Source of the DNA: Streptomyces sp. ASQP_92
GTDB taxonomy: Bacteria; Actinomycetota; Actinomycetes; Streptomycetales; Streptomycetaceae
DNA: 64,000 nucleotides
Assembly: GCF_025399895.1 (NCBI RefSeq)
Contig: NZ_JAODUA010000003.1
Location: forward strand, 434,001-498,000
Reading direction: 5' to 3'
Shown: positions 8,323 through 16,357 of the stretch, in pieces
Layout: each line of letters opens with the position of its first letter
How positions within the stretch are numbered: position 1 is the first letter of the stretch
Translations under genes and position numbers: made by a program
Notes under the pieces: model-generated
Database searches by the model: none
What the model was told of the DNA's origin: nothing
What the model saw: only the letters and a program-made list of their open reading frames with translations

Positions 8323-9360
8323 ATGACCACCGTCGCCGCCTACGCCGCCCCCGCCGCCAAGGCCCCGCTGGAGCGCACCACCATCGAGCGCCGTCCGGTC
8401 GGGCCGAACGACGTGCTCATCGAGATCAAGTACGCCGGTATCTGCCACTCCGACATCCACCAGGTGAACGAGGGCTGGGGCGAGGCCATCTTCCCGATGG
8501 TGCCCGGCCACGAGATAGCCGGCGTGATCACCGAGGTCGGCTCGGCCGTCACCGCCTTCCAGGTCGGCGACCACGCGGGCGTCGGCTGCTTCGTCGACTC
8601 CTGCGGGAAGTGTGAGGCCTGCCGGTCGGGCCAGAACCAGTTCTGCTCGGACGGCGTCTCGACGTACAACGCGATCGGCCGGGACGGCAAGCCCGCCTAC
8701 GGCGGCTACTCCACGCACATCGTCGTGGACGCCGACCACACCCTGCGCATCCCCGACGGCATCGAGCTGGACGTCGCCGCCCCGCTGCTGTGCGCCGGCA
8801 TCACCCTCTACTCGCCGCTCAAGCGCTGGCAGGCGGGCCCCGGCAAGAAGGTCGCCATCCTCGGGCTCGGCGGCCTCGGCCACATGGGCGTGAAGATCGC
8901 GCACGCGCTGGGCGCCGAGGTGACGGTGCTCAGCCAGTCGCTGCGCAAGAAGGACGACGGCCTCAAGCTGGGCGCCGACCACTACTACGCGACCAGTGAC
9001 GAGGCCACCTTCGAGCAGCTCGCGGGCACCTTCGACCTCATCGTCTCCACCGTGTCCGCGCCGCTCGACCTCGGCGCCTACCTCGCCCTCCTCAAGGCCG
9101 GCGGCGCCTTCGTGAACGTGGGCGCTCCCGAGGAGCCGAACTCGCTCAACATGTTCGGCCTCATCGGCGGCAACAAGATCCTCGCGGGTTCGATGATCGG
9201 CGGCATCGCCGAGACCCAGGAGATGCTGGACTTCTGCGCCGAGCACGGCCTGGGCGCGGAGATCGAGCTGATCCGCGCGGACCAGATCAACGAGGCGTAC
9301 GAGCGGGTCCTGGCCAGCGACGTGCGCTACCGCTTCGTGATCGACACGGCGACGATCTGA
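8323..9360 (+). CDS. Zinc-dependent alcohol dehydrogenase, NAD(P)-dependent
   Basis: A 345-residue medium-chain dehydrogenase. Catalytic-zinc residues are visible in GICHSDIH (Cys, His) and GHEIAG. The structural-zinc lobe has the four-cysteine pattern C-x2-C-x2-C-x7-C around residues 92-106. The Rossmann glycine motif is GLGGLGHMG (about residues 182-190). It most resembles YahK/CAD-like aldehyde reductases, which reduce a range of aldehydes with NADPH, so the natural substrate is unclear. The ATG at 8323 has GAGGAG 6 bases upstream. Divergent from and probably repressed by the MmyB-type regulator. Confidence 0.92.
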   Translation: MTTVAAYAAPAAKAPLERTTIERRPVGPNDVLIEIKYAGICHSDIHQVNEGWGEAIFPMVPGHEIAGVITEVGSAVTAFQVGDHAGVGCFVDSCGKCEACRSGQNQFCSDGVSTYNAIGRDGKPAYGGYSTHIVVDADHTLRIPDGIELDVAAPLLCAGITLYSPLKRWQAGPGKKVAILGLGGLGHMGVKIAHALGAEVTVLSQSLRKKDDGLKLGADHYYATSDEATFEQLAGTFDLIVSTVSAPLDLGAYLALLKAGGAFVNVGAPEEPNSLNMFGLIGGNKILAGSMIGGIAETQEMLDFCAEHGLGAEIELIRADQINEAYERVLASDVRYRFVIDTATI

Positions 9361-9660
9361 CGCGCCGACCGGGCTGACGTGCCGGTTCGCCGGCCGCCTG
9401 GCCGGGCCGACGCGCCGGCGGGCTGTAGCCGTCGGCCCGGTCGACTGCCGACCCGCCCCGACCGAACGGCCCTGGAGGAACCCCCGCCTCCGGGGCCGTT
9501 CGCTTGCCCGAAGGGCGTTCCCTCGCCCGGGGCCCCTCGGGCTGTGCCCCACCCTGGCGGACCGCCCTGCGGGTTCCCGGGCCCGGGCCCGACGCGGGGC
9601 CGGACCCAACCCGGGCCCGGGCCCAACCCGGGCCCGGTCCGGGCCAGGGCCGGGGTCGCC
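9361..9660. other. Gene-free, extremely GC-rich spacer
   Basis: About 300 bases between the dehydrogenase and the DUF1330 gene. It contains runs built from CCGGGCCC and CAACCCGGGCCC (9577-9650) and a GCCCGAAGGGC hairpin, but no supported gene. The open frame across it is a by-product of high GC and continues into the DUF1330 gene. Confidence 0.6.
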
Positions 9661-9673
9661 TACCTCCGAGGTA
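9661..9673. promoter_or_regulatory. Perfect palindrome before the DUF1330 gene
   Basis: TACCTC-C-GAGGTA, 13 bases, located 78 bases before the proposed start of the DUF1330 gene. Likely a repressor or activator site; the regulator is unknown. Confidence 0.45.
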
Positions 9674-9750
9674 ATCGACCTGGCCCGCCACCCCTGGGCA
9701 TGATCGGACCGTTCGCAAGGGAGCACGACACCCACCACCGGGAGGACCCC

Positions 9751-10104
9751 ATCACCGCCTACGCCATCGCCAACCTCCGCCCGGCCGGCGGACGCCCGCC
9801 GCACGAGGACGTCTTCGTGTACATGGAGCGCATCCAGTCCACCCTGGACCCGTTCGGTGGCCGTTTCCTGGTCCACAACGCGCCGCTGGAGGTCCGGGAA
9901 GGCGAGTGGCCCGACGCGCTGGTGATCATCGAGTTCCCGACGATCGAGGAGGCCCGCGCCTGGTACGACTCCCCGGCCTACCAGGCCCTGATCCCCCTGC
10001 GCGCCGACCACATCCCCGGCGACCTGATCCTGGTGGACGGGGTCGGCCCGGGGTACGACCCGGCACGGACGGCCGCGGCGCTGCGGGCGGCGGCTTCGGT
10101 GTAG
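9751..10104 (+). CDS. DUF1330 protein with apparent ATC start
   Basis: A protein of about 117 residues of the DUF1330 dimeric alpha/beta-barrel fold (HEDVFVYMERIQSTLDPFGGRF, then ARAWYDSPAYQ). These fit the usual family length and end pattern; biochemical role is unknown. A textbook ribosome site GGAGG (9741-9745) is followed after five bases by ATC, then codons for TAYAIANLRP, exactly where family members have MTAYA. The nearest ATG upstream (9700) has no ribosome site and adds an unrelated 17 residues; the next ATG (9823) would remove the first beta strand. I therefore place the start at the ATC, which is non-standard. Either it is used at low efficiency or the start codon has mutated. Confidence 0.75.
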   Translation: MTAYAIANLRPAGGRPPHEDVFVYMERIQSTLDPFGGRFLVHNAPLEVREGEWPDALVIIEFPTIEEARAWYDSPAYQALIPLRADHIPGDLILVDGVGPGYDPARTAAALRAAASV

Positions 10105-10140
10105 GACGCCGGACGGCGCTGCCGGGGGAGGGCCCCGGCC

Positions 10141-10485
10141 CTACGAACCGACCGCCGGTCCGGGGTAGACCCGCTCGACGGGCAACAGGCCCCGTGCGGC
10201 GTCGAGTTGACCGTCCCGCACGAGGGCGTGCACGCGGTGGGCGAGCGGCGTCACATCACGGATACCGACGATCCACTCGTCCGCGTACCGCCGCACCGCC
10301 TCCCCGGCGAGGCCGAGCTGCAACGAGCGGTACGGCAGCGCCTGGAGCCGCAGATCCCGCTCCGGATCCCACTGCACCCGCGCGGGCGCCCGCTTCAACT
10401 CCCGCTTCCAGGCGGCCTGTTCGGTGTGGACGGCGCGCTCGTAGTGCGACAGGCAGGCGTTGCGGACCGCCCAGTCGAAACCGCC
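10141..10485 (-). pseudogene. DUF4291 gene remnant (C-terminal half only)
   Basis: About 114 codons match the C-terminal half of DUF4291 proteins (FDWAVRNACLSHYE, then VQWDPERDLRLQALPYRSLQLGLAGEAVRRYADEWI broken here into motifs VQWDPERDLR and YADEWI). The family is normally near 200 residues, and the N-terminal half (with the GRF-type and WIKPSFLWMM motifs I recall) is absent. Homology stops at about 10485. The next bases, GGCCCCTAAACCC, are the edge of the composite repeat of locus 2. The frame continues into repeat DNA without a proper start or ribosome site, so the gene has lost its 5' half and is probably dead. Confidence 0.75.
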
Positions 10486-10487
10486 GG

Positions 10488-10700
10488 CCCCTAAACCCTC
10501 CCGATCCTGCGGACCGTGCCCGCTCCTCGCGCAGTTCCCCGCGCCCCTGGCAGGACCGGTGCGGGCCCGCATGGGCATCTTCAGCCCGTCCGGCGATTGA
10601 GGACGAGCGCCCTTTAGGCGCGAACGGGGTCTGGGGCGGAGCCCCAGGAGGGCCCGGAACCATCCAACCCTGCGCATACGGGCGGGTGGGCAAAAGGACG
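10488..10700 (+). repeat. Composite intergenic repeat, locus 2 (one A unit, B, C, D)
   Basis: The minimal complete copy. One A unit lies at 10528-10547, segment B at 10582-10623, the C hairpin CTGGGGC-GGA-GCCCCAG at 10631-10647, and segment D (ending GGGCGGGTGGGC) at about 10652-10700. The whole stretch aligns with 40680-40880 (locus 4) over about 190 bases. It lies directly at the broken end of the DUF4291 remnant. Confidence 0.9.
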
Positions 10701-10731
10701 GGCCGGCCACCCCACCCCGGGCCCGGCCCGG

Positions 10732-10938
10732 TCACCGATGCCGGGGGCGGCCCCGGTGGGGGTGGTGGCGGATCTCCACGTCGGCGTCCGTGGCCGCCGA
10801 GAGGTCGCCCTTTCGCTGGGCAACCCGTCGGCGTGCCACCAGCTCGGCGCAGACCGCGCATCCCCGCGCGGGCTTCGGCGGTGCGTGCGGCAGGGCCAGG
10901 TGTACGGGGTCTCCCATGGTCGTTCTCGGGTCGCTCAC
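10732..10938 (-). CDS. Small CxxC protein found beside ATPase/regulator pairs
   Basis: A 68-residue protein with the pattern CAVCAELVARRR in the middle and DADVEIRHHPH near the end. I recall small streptomycete proteins of this type (two cysteines, then a conserved charged helix and a HP motif) encoded near anti-sigma-like ATPases and helix-turn-helix regulators, which is the situation here. The two cysteines could bind metal with histidines. Start is GTG at 10938; the ribosome site is weak. Function unknown. Confidence 0.6.
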   Translation of the reverse strand: MSDPRTTMGDPVHLALPHAPPKPARGCAVCAELVARRRVAQRKGDLSAATDADVEIRHHPHRGRPRHR

Positions 10939-11255
10939 GGCTACCGCCTGTCGGGTCGATCGCTGATGTCCTCAGCAATGCACCCGAACCGGGCCACCGG
11001 TACTCCAGGAACGGGCCGGACTCCCCCGAACGGCGCCGCACCCGGGGTCAGCCCTCGACCTGGCCACCCCGGTCGAGCAGGACACTCCCGTCCCTACGCG
11101 GGTGCAGCAATGTGACCTACGAGGAACTCCACGGGAACGAAACACGAGCAGCGAGCCCTTGTGGTCGGAGCGATCAGGCTCCGGCCAATGTCAGGTCCGC
11201 AGCCCACTCCCAGTCGCGCCGGCGCATACAGGGGAGATGACCCGGAGTGAGCTCT
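10939..11255. other. Gene-free spacer
   Basis: 317 bases between the small CxxC protein gene and the stop codon of the ATP-binding protein gene. No frame has a credible start, ribosome site or family match. Base composition is slightly less GC-rich than the neighbouring core genes. It probably holds the promoter of the small gene on the - strand. Confidence 0.5.
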
Positions 11256-11783
11256 CTACGTCGTGCCGTCGAGGTCGAAGCGGCACCACACGGTCTTGCC
11301 GCCCGGCCCCTTGGGTGACCACCAGACCGCGTCAGCCAGCCGCTGAACGAGCAACAGCCCGCGCCCGCGGTCCGGCAACAGCGCCTCTGCGAAGTCGCCC
11401 GCCAGCTCTGGCGAAACGTATTCACCCGCCGGGAGGTCGGGCGGGGTCGAGTCCTCATCAGTGACACCGATGAACAGCCATCCGGGCCACGCCTTCACAA
11501 GCACGTCGATCTTCCGCGCGGCACCGGGCCGCATCAGGCAGTCGTCGGGCACCGCGTGGTGCACGACGTTGCCGACCAGTTCTGACACGACGAGCTGCGC
11601 GGCATCGACCACGTGTGGCAGTCCCCAGCCCTGGAGGTAGGAGCCGATCATGTCCCGCGCTGCTTTGGCGCAGTCCGGCGATTCCGCGTAGACCGTCAGA
11701 TGACGGAAGTGTCCATTCGCCGGGTCGTAGACCGAGCGACGCGATGTGCGCACAGTCGGTGCGTTCGCTGCGGGTTCGCTCAT
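11256..11783 (-). CDS. ATP-binding protein, RsbW-like anti-sigma/HATPase fold
   Basis: About 175 residues with a GHKL-type ATP-binding fold. The N box is VVSELVGNVVHHA, the G1-like segment is IGVTDEDSTPP, and the G2-like segment is GRGLLLVQRLAD. Such proteins are anti-sigma or anti-anti-sigma kinases, numerous in streptomycetes and often paired with helix-turn-helix regulators, as here. I use the ATG at 11783. A longer form starting at ATG 11819 or 11885 is possible, but the extra residues look unconserved and no start has a good ribosome site. Faces the TPR regulator across a 207-base divergent region. Confidence 0.8.
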   Translation of the reverse strand: MSEPAANAPTVRTSRRSVYDPANGHFRHLTVYAESPDCAKAARDMIGSYLQGWGLPHVVDAAQLVVSELVGNVVHHAVPDDCLMRPGAARKIDVLVKAWPGWLFIGVTDEDSTPPDLPAGEYVSPELAGDFAEALLPDRGRGLLLVQRLADAVWWSPKGPGGKTVWCRFDLDGTT

Positions 11784-11990
11784 CACGCTCTTGTGCCGCT
11801 CCGCATTTCTCGCATCCATGCGACAAGCCACCGTCTCTGGTCCTGTCTGCCGGGGCGTTCCCGGCAGCGTGGACAGAGGGTGCACCCCTTGTACTGACTG
11901 TCGCTTCCCCCTCTTGGGGACCCCCCTCGTGGGTACACTCGCGAGGCAGACGCAGATGGAACATCAGGTCAGTCACGATGGGGAAGTGAA

Positions 11991-13343
11991 ATGACCGAAG
12001 CTGCTCCGACCCCGGCCGCATTGCCGCCGAACGTGCTGGAACGCGCGGATGTGCGCTCGGCGATCGCCCATCATGACTTCGGCGAGGTCTTCAGACTCGC
12101 TCGGCTGCACGGGAAAGTCAGCTACGCCAAGATCGCCGAGGCAGTCGGCTACAAGCGCGAGCACATCGGCAAGATGGCCCGGCCGGAGACCAGCGGCAAG
12201 GGCGTGCGACCCCGGATCACGCAGCACCGAAAGATCCTCGAAGTGGTGGACGGGCTGCGCATCCCGGGTCACCTCGCGGGACTGGCGCCTCGCCCATGGG
12301 AGTTGGAGCGAACAGCCCCCATCTCCGTGCCGGAGGACCCGAGCACCCTCCTGGCTCAGGGGGGCGCGGGACTGTGGGACGTCGCCGAGTTGCTGCGGCG
12401 GACCGAGATGTCCAGCATCAACAGCGCCGCCCTGGAGTCGATCGAGCAGGGCATCGACCAGTTGGCCCGCGCTTATCCGTACGCGGATGCCGACCACCTC
12501 CACCAGCGCACCCGTAACGGTTTGCAGTACGTCACCAAGCAGCTCGAAGGCCGCATGACGCTGCGCCAGCACCGAGATCTTCTCGTCGACGCCGGGTGGC
12601 TGTTCCTGCTCAACGCATACGTCCAGTACGACCGGGGCCAGCGCGAGGCCGCCAACCTCAGCAAGGCCGCCGCACTCCGCATCGGCGAGGAGGCCGGCCA
12701 CGGGGAGATAAAGGCTTGGGCGTGGGAGATCGAGGCGTGGTTCGCTCTCACCCAGTGCCGGTGGCAGGACATGCACGACGCCGTGGAAGCCGGGCACGTC
12801 GCCGACCAGACGCACTCTGTGGGCGTGCAGCTGTACGCCCACAAGGCCCGAGCCGCCGCCCGGATGGGAGACGCCCGCCTGGTACGTGACTCCCTGGACG
12901 CGGGCCGCGCAAGGCTGGATCGCCTGCCCCGCCCGGATCACCCCGAACACCACTTCATCATCGACCCGGACAAGTGGGACTTCTACGAGATGGACGCCTA
13001 CCGTCTGCTCGGAGACGACGAACGCGCCGCCGCTCATGCCCGGTCGGTGATCCGTATCAGCACGGGGCCCGACGGCACCGAAACCTCTCCCATGCGCGCA
13101 GCGGAGGCGCGCCTCACGCTCGGACTCTCCGCGGCACGAACCGGGGACATCGAAGAAGCAGTGGATATGGGCGGGATGGCTCTTTCCGCCGACCGTAAGT
13201 CTCTGCCGTCGCTGCTGCTAATCGCGCATGAGCTGGACAGAGAACTCCGCTGCCGATACCCGCGTGAGGCGGCATCACGAGAATTCCATGAACGGATCCT
13301 GGCTCTGACACGAGGTGCGGCCGTTTCTGAACGGCCTTTCTGA
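11991..13343 (+). CDS. Helix-turn-helix regulator with tetratricopeptide-like repeats
   Basis: A 450-residue protein. Residues 25-95 hold an XRE-type helix-turn-helix (VSYAKIAEAVGYKREHIGKM). Residues 130-440 are all helical with TPR-like pairs (for example RDLLVDAGWLFLLNAYVQYD and AALRIGEEAGHGEIKAWAWE). This layout is common in streptomycete regulators that act in development or secondary metabolism; ligands are unknown. The ATG follows GGGGAAG by 4 bases. Divergent from the ATP-binding protein gene, so the two may form a regulatory pair. The short gap and the accessory neighbours suggest a cargo unit rather than core DNA. Confidence 0.82.
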   Translation: MTEAAPTPAALPPNVLERADVRSAIAHHDFGEVFRLARLHGKVSYAKIAEAVGYKREHIGKMARPETSGKGVRPRITQHRKILEVVDGLRIPGHLAGLAPRPWELERTAPISVPEDPSTLLAQGGAGLWDVAELLRRTEMSSINSAALESIEQGIDQLARAYPYADADHLHQRTRNGLQYVTKQLEGRMTLRQHRDLLVDAGWLFLLNAYVQYDRGQREAANLSKAAALRIGEEAGHGEIKAWAWEIEAWFALTQCRWQDMHDAVEAGHVADQTHSVGVQLYAHKARAAARMGDARLVRDSLDAGRARLDRLPRPDHPEHHFIIDPDKWDFYEMDAYRLLGDDERAAAHARSVIRISTGPDGTETSPMRAAEARLTLGLSAARTGDIEEAVDMGGMALSADRKSLPSLLLIAHELDRELRCRYPREAASREFHERILALTRGAAVSERPF

Positions 13344-13381
13344 TCAGAGGGTCTGGCGTGGTGAACGCCTTGTCGTCAGGT

Positions 13382-13996
13382 TCAAGGACAAGACGCGCCC
13401 CGTCGAATATTGGCCTTACGGATCTTTTTCGCCCGTCCCATGACGTCACCCCGTGCCATGAAGCCCACGCCCCGTTCCTTCTTCAGCCATCTGTCCACGA
13501 GGTGCGATGCCGTGCCCTGCTCAAGGGCTTCAGCAGCCTCCGCAGCCAGGCCGTTCATGCGAGCCTCCTGCGCGTCCTTCGCCTTTTGCTTGGCTCTACG
13601 CATCGTTTCGTCGGCGAGGTGCTTCTCAGCGTTGGTGACAGCCTTGAGGAGCCGAGGGTGGGCAAGGCCCCGGCTGTGCAGGTTCCCACGGATCTCGGCA
13701 CCGCTTCTGCCGGTCCGGAGTAGTTGGATCGACGTCGTGTAGATCTGCTGATAGGCAGCACGAAGATCTTTGGCTGTAGGGCTGGCAGAGGTGGAGTCGT
13801 CGGCTGCGATGCCAGCCCTCTTGCTACCGCTGTAGAGCAGTCCGGTGCCGGGTGCTGAGAGAGCGGCTTGCAGTCTGCCGTCCGCTCGCTTCGTCACCCG
13901 AACACCTTTGACGCCGACCGAGTAGCTGATGCCAGCTTTGGATGCGCCGACTCGGATCGGTCCAGCCCTGAAGCTCTTGCGGTAACTGAAGCCCAC
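13382..13996 (-). CDS. DUF4236 domain protein
   Basis: A 204-residue protein. The first 60 residues are the DUF4236 pattern (GFSYRKSFRAGPIRV, then GISYSVGVKGVRVTK), a small beta-rich domain of unknown function found in phage- and plasmid-rich accessory DNA as well as in single genes. The rest is helical and charged (residues 75-180), with no recognised domain. Start is GTG at 13996 with AGGGGG 4 bases upstream. GC content and codon use are visibly lower than in the core genes around it, suggesting transfer. The converging TPR-regulator gene ends 38 bases away. Confidence 0.7.
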   Translation of the reverse strand: MGFSYRKSFRAGPIRVGASKAGISYSVGVKGVRVTKRADGRLQAALSAPGTGLLYSGSKRAGIAADDSTSASPTAKDLRAAYQQIYTTSIQLLRTGRSGAEIRGNLHSRGLAHPRLLKAVTNAEKHLADETMRRAKQKAKDAQEARMNGLAAEAAEALEQGTASHLVDRWLKKERGVGFMARGDVMGRAKKIRKANIRRGASCP

Positions 13997-14291
13997 GACG
14001 CCCCCTGGCCGACCAATTCCGAAGGTTCAATTGTGGCCGCCGGTGCTGGAGTTCGTCCCCCTTTTGGGAAGATGGCCGACGTTTTCACGTGGCAGAGAGC
14101 TTGAGCGCCGACCGGCTCATCGCGTGCCGTACGGCTCTTGACCAGCCATACCAATCCACGAGCCGTCGGCAGGGTTCTCGACCGGCTGACGGGACTCGCC
14201 AGGCCGCATCACGTACGCGACCTGTTTTTAGATCGTTTGCGGAGACCGCCGAGCCCCCAATCGGCCAAGGCTCGGTTGCCTCTCGGCAGGC

Positions 14292-14957
14292 TCAGCCGTC
14301 CGCCTTGGCCACCCCGATCGGGCAGGACACTCCGGTGCCGCCGATCCCGCAGTACCCCGCCGGGTTCTTGTCCAGGTACTGCTGGTGGTACGGCTCGGCC
14401 GGGTAGAACGGGCGGCCCTCGGCCGGCAGTAGTTCCGTGGTGATGGTGCCGTGGCCCGAGGCCGTCAGGACCTGCTGGTAGGCCTCGCGGGAGGCCCGGG
14501 CGGTGGCCTCCTGGGCGGGGGTGTGGGTGTAGATCGCGGAGCGGTACTGGGTGCCCACGTCGTTGCCCTGGCGGAAGCCCTGCGTCGGGTCGTGGTTCTC
14601 CCAGAACACCTTCAGGAGCTGTTCGTAGGAGACGACGGCCGGGTCGTACACCACCCGGACCGCCTCGGTGTGGCCGGTCAGGCCCGAGCAGACCTCCTCG
14701 TACGCGGGATTGACCGTGCTGCCGCCCTGGTAGCCGGCCAGCGTCGTCCAGACGCCCGGGGTCTGCCAGAACTTGCGCTCGGCGCCCCAGAAACAGCCCA
14801 TCCCGAAGTCCGCGACCTCAAGGCCCTCGGGGTACGGCCCGGCCAGCGGGTTGCCCAGGACCGTGTGCCGGGAGGGCAGGGCGAATTCGGGCTCCGGGCG
14901 TCCCTTGAGGGCCTGCTCGGGGGTGGGCAGCTCGGGGGTGCGGCGGCCGAACATCAT
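14292..14957 (-). CDS. msrA: Peptide-methionine (S)-S-oxide reductase MsrA
   Basis: A 221-residue enzyme that reduces methionine-S-sulfoxide in proteins using thioredoxin. The catalytic Cys55 lies in GMGCFWGAE, and the resolving cysteines lie near the C-terminus in [15 protein letters not shown]. Length and end pattern are those of the actinobacterial type. Two ATGs sit side by side (14957 and 14954); GAGGAG is 5 bases before the first. The long frame extending through it to 16277 is only antisense to the next gene. Separated from that gene by a short tandem repeat. Confidence 0.95.
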   Translation of the reverse strand: MMFGRRTPELPTPEQALKGRPEPEFALPSRHTVLGNPLAGPYPEGLEVADFGMGCFWGAERKFWQTPGVWTTLAGYQGGSTVNPAYEEVCSGLTGHTEAVRVVYDPAVVSYEQLLKVFWENHDPTQGFRQGNDVGTQYRSAIYTHTPAQEATARASREAYQQVLTASGHGTITTELLPAEGRPFYPAEPYHQQYLDKNPAGYCGIGGTGVSCPIGVAKADG

Positions 14958-15041
14958 CGGGGCTCCTCGGAAAGGAAGGGTGGGTGCGTAGGAGGAACGC
15001 GGGGGCGGGGCCGGAGATTCCGGGAACGGGCCGGGGCCGGG

Positions 15042-15170
15042 CCGGCACCGTTTCGGCACCCGGGGCCGGGGAGGGCCGGCACCGGTTCGGCATCCGGGGC
15101 GCCAGGGGGATCCGGCACCGTTTCGGCACCCAGAGCCGGGGGAGGGCCGGCACCGGTTCGGCACCCGGGG
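15042..15170. repeat. Four copies of a 24-bp unit at about 35-bp spacing
   Basis: CCGGCACCGTTTCGGCACCC or close variants begin at 15042, 15076, 15112 and 15147 (spacing 34, 36, 35). Copies alternate CCGTTTCGG and CCGGTTCGG in the centre. Each unit itself contains CGGCACC twice. It lies just downstream of a membrane-anchored protein gene and upstream of msrA, on the shared - strand. Confidence 0.85.
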
Positions 15171-15178
15171 CGCGACCC

Positions 15179-16288
15179 CTACGGCCGCCGCAGGGTCGCC
15201 GGGCTCCCCCCGTTCGCCTCGTAACCCGCCACCGCCAGGGCCCGGCACACGGCGTACATGGCCGCCGGGTCCTCGGAGAGGGTCCAGGGGACGGCGCCCA
15301 CATGGCCGTCCAGGGCCACGAACTGGTCCATCGCCTCCGCCCAGCGTTCCGCGCGTACCAGGAAGAAGGCCAGCAGATGGCGGACCTGGGGCAGCACCGG
15401 GTCGTCGGGGCGGGCCTGGTGGACGGCGTGCAGGGCGCCTTCCATGGCGCGGCTCACCACCGCCGTGCGGTAGAAGTCGCTGACCAGGACGACGTCCGGA
15501 ACGTGCTCGTGGACGGCGAACAGGGGGAGCGCGGACAGCAGGGAGCCGCGCGGGGCGCGGGCCGCGGCCGCCGTCGCGAACTCGTCGGCCTGGGCGCGCG
15601 AGCCGTGCCACTTCTCGCAGTGGTAGTGCAGGGCCGCCAGGTGCGCGCCCATGTGGTGCGGGGCGCGGTCCATCACCTGGGCCCACAGGTGGTCGAACTC
15701 CGGGCGCGCATAGGCCAGTCCGCGGGCCACCGCGAGTTCGACGATGTACGGGACCGGGTCGCCGGGGGCGAGCAGCGCGGCCTCGCCGCAGATCGTGCGG
15801 GCCTCCTCCAGGATGATGCGGAAGTCGTCGCGGTCGGCCGACGAGGACCGCCAGGCCTGCTGGACCAGGAACTCCGCGTGCACCTGCGCCGCGCCCGCGT
15901 CCTTGGGCGCCTCGGAACGCCAGGCGCGCAGCCAGGCCCCGCCGACACCCGGGCGCTGGGCGAGTTCGAGGGAGGCCGCGCCCGCGAAGGCCTGGACGCG
16001 CTGCCAGCGCCGCTCGCCCTCCTTGGGTGTCCCGGCCAGGAGGCGCTGGGCCGGCTTGAAGTCCTGGGTCTGCTGCACCACCGCGAGGACGTCGAGGAGA
16101 TCCTGGTCGGGCCCCGGCAGGCGGACGTCGAGCTCCTCCTGGAAGGCGAAGCCGTACGCCGCCGGGTCCGCGGCGTCGGGCGCTCCGGGCCGTGACAGCT
16201 GGATGCCGCCGGCGCCCCGGCGGAACACGAACCGGCTGATGACCGCGACGAACACGCCCAGCGCGAGCAGGGACCACAGAATCTCCAT
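15179..16288 (-). CDS. Membrane-anchored helical-repeat protein, function unknown
   Basis: A 369-residue protein. One N-terminal membrane segment (residues 3-20, [16 protein letters not shown]) is followed by a basic flank and a large cytoplasmic helical region resembling TPR/DUF4034-like repeats ([16 protein letters not shown], then [14 protein letters not shown] pairs). No catalytic motif is visible. The start ATG at 16288 is preferred; a GTG two codons earlier is possible. Similar proteins are conserved in streptomycetes at this position beside msrA and cystathionine gamma-synthase. Role unknown. Confidence 0.7.
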   Translation of the reverse strand: MEILWSLLALGVFVAVISRFVFRRGAGGIQLSRPGAPDAADPAAYGFAFQEELDVRLPGPDQDLLDVLAVVQQTQDFKPAQRLLAGTPKEGERRWQRVQAFAGAASLELAQRPGVGGAWLRAWRSEAPKDAGAAQVHAEFLVQQAWRSSSADRDDFRIILEEARTICGEAALLAPGDPVPYIVELAVARGLAYARPEFDHLWAQVMDRAPHHMGAHLAALHYHCEKWHGSRAQADEFATAAAARAPRGSLLSALPLFAVHEHVPDVVLVSDFYRTAVVSRAMEGALHAVHQARPDDPVLPQVRHLLAFFLVRAERWAEAMDQFVALDGHVGAVPWTLSEDPAAMYAVCRALAVAGYEANGGSPATLRRP

Positions 16289-16357
16289 GCCCACCAGCGA
16301 ACCAGACCGCGGGCGGATATGACGAACCCAGCGGTGCGACGAACTAGGCTCTGGGCC

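Noticed and set aside
10488..10700. Repeats considered as CRISPR.
   Set aside because: Spacers between A units are themselves similar to each other and no cas gene is present.
11102..11464. A + strand frame over the ATP-binding protein gene.
   Set aside because: Antisense shadow; the - strand has the complete GHKL fold.
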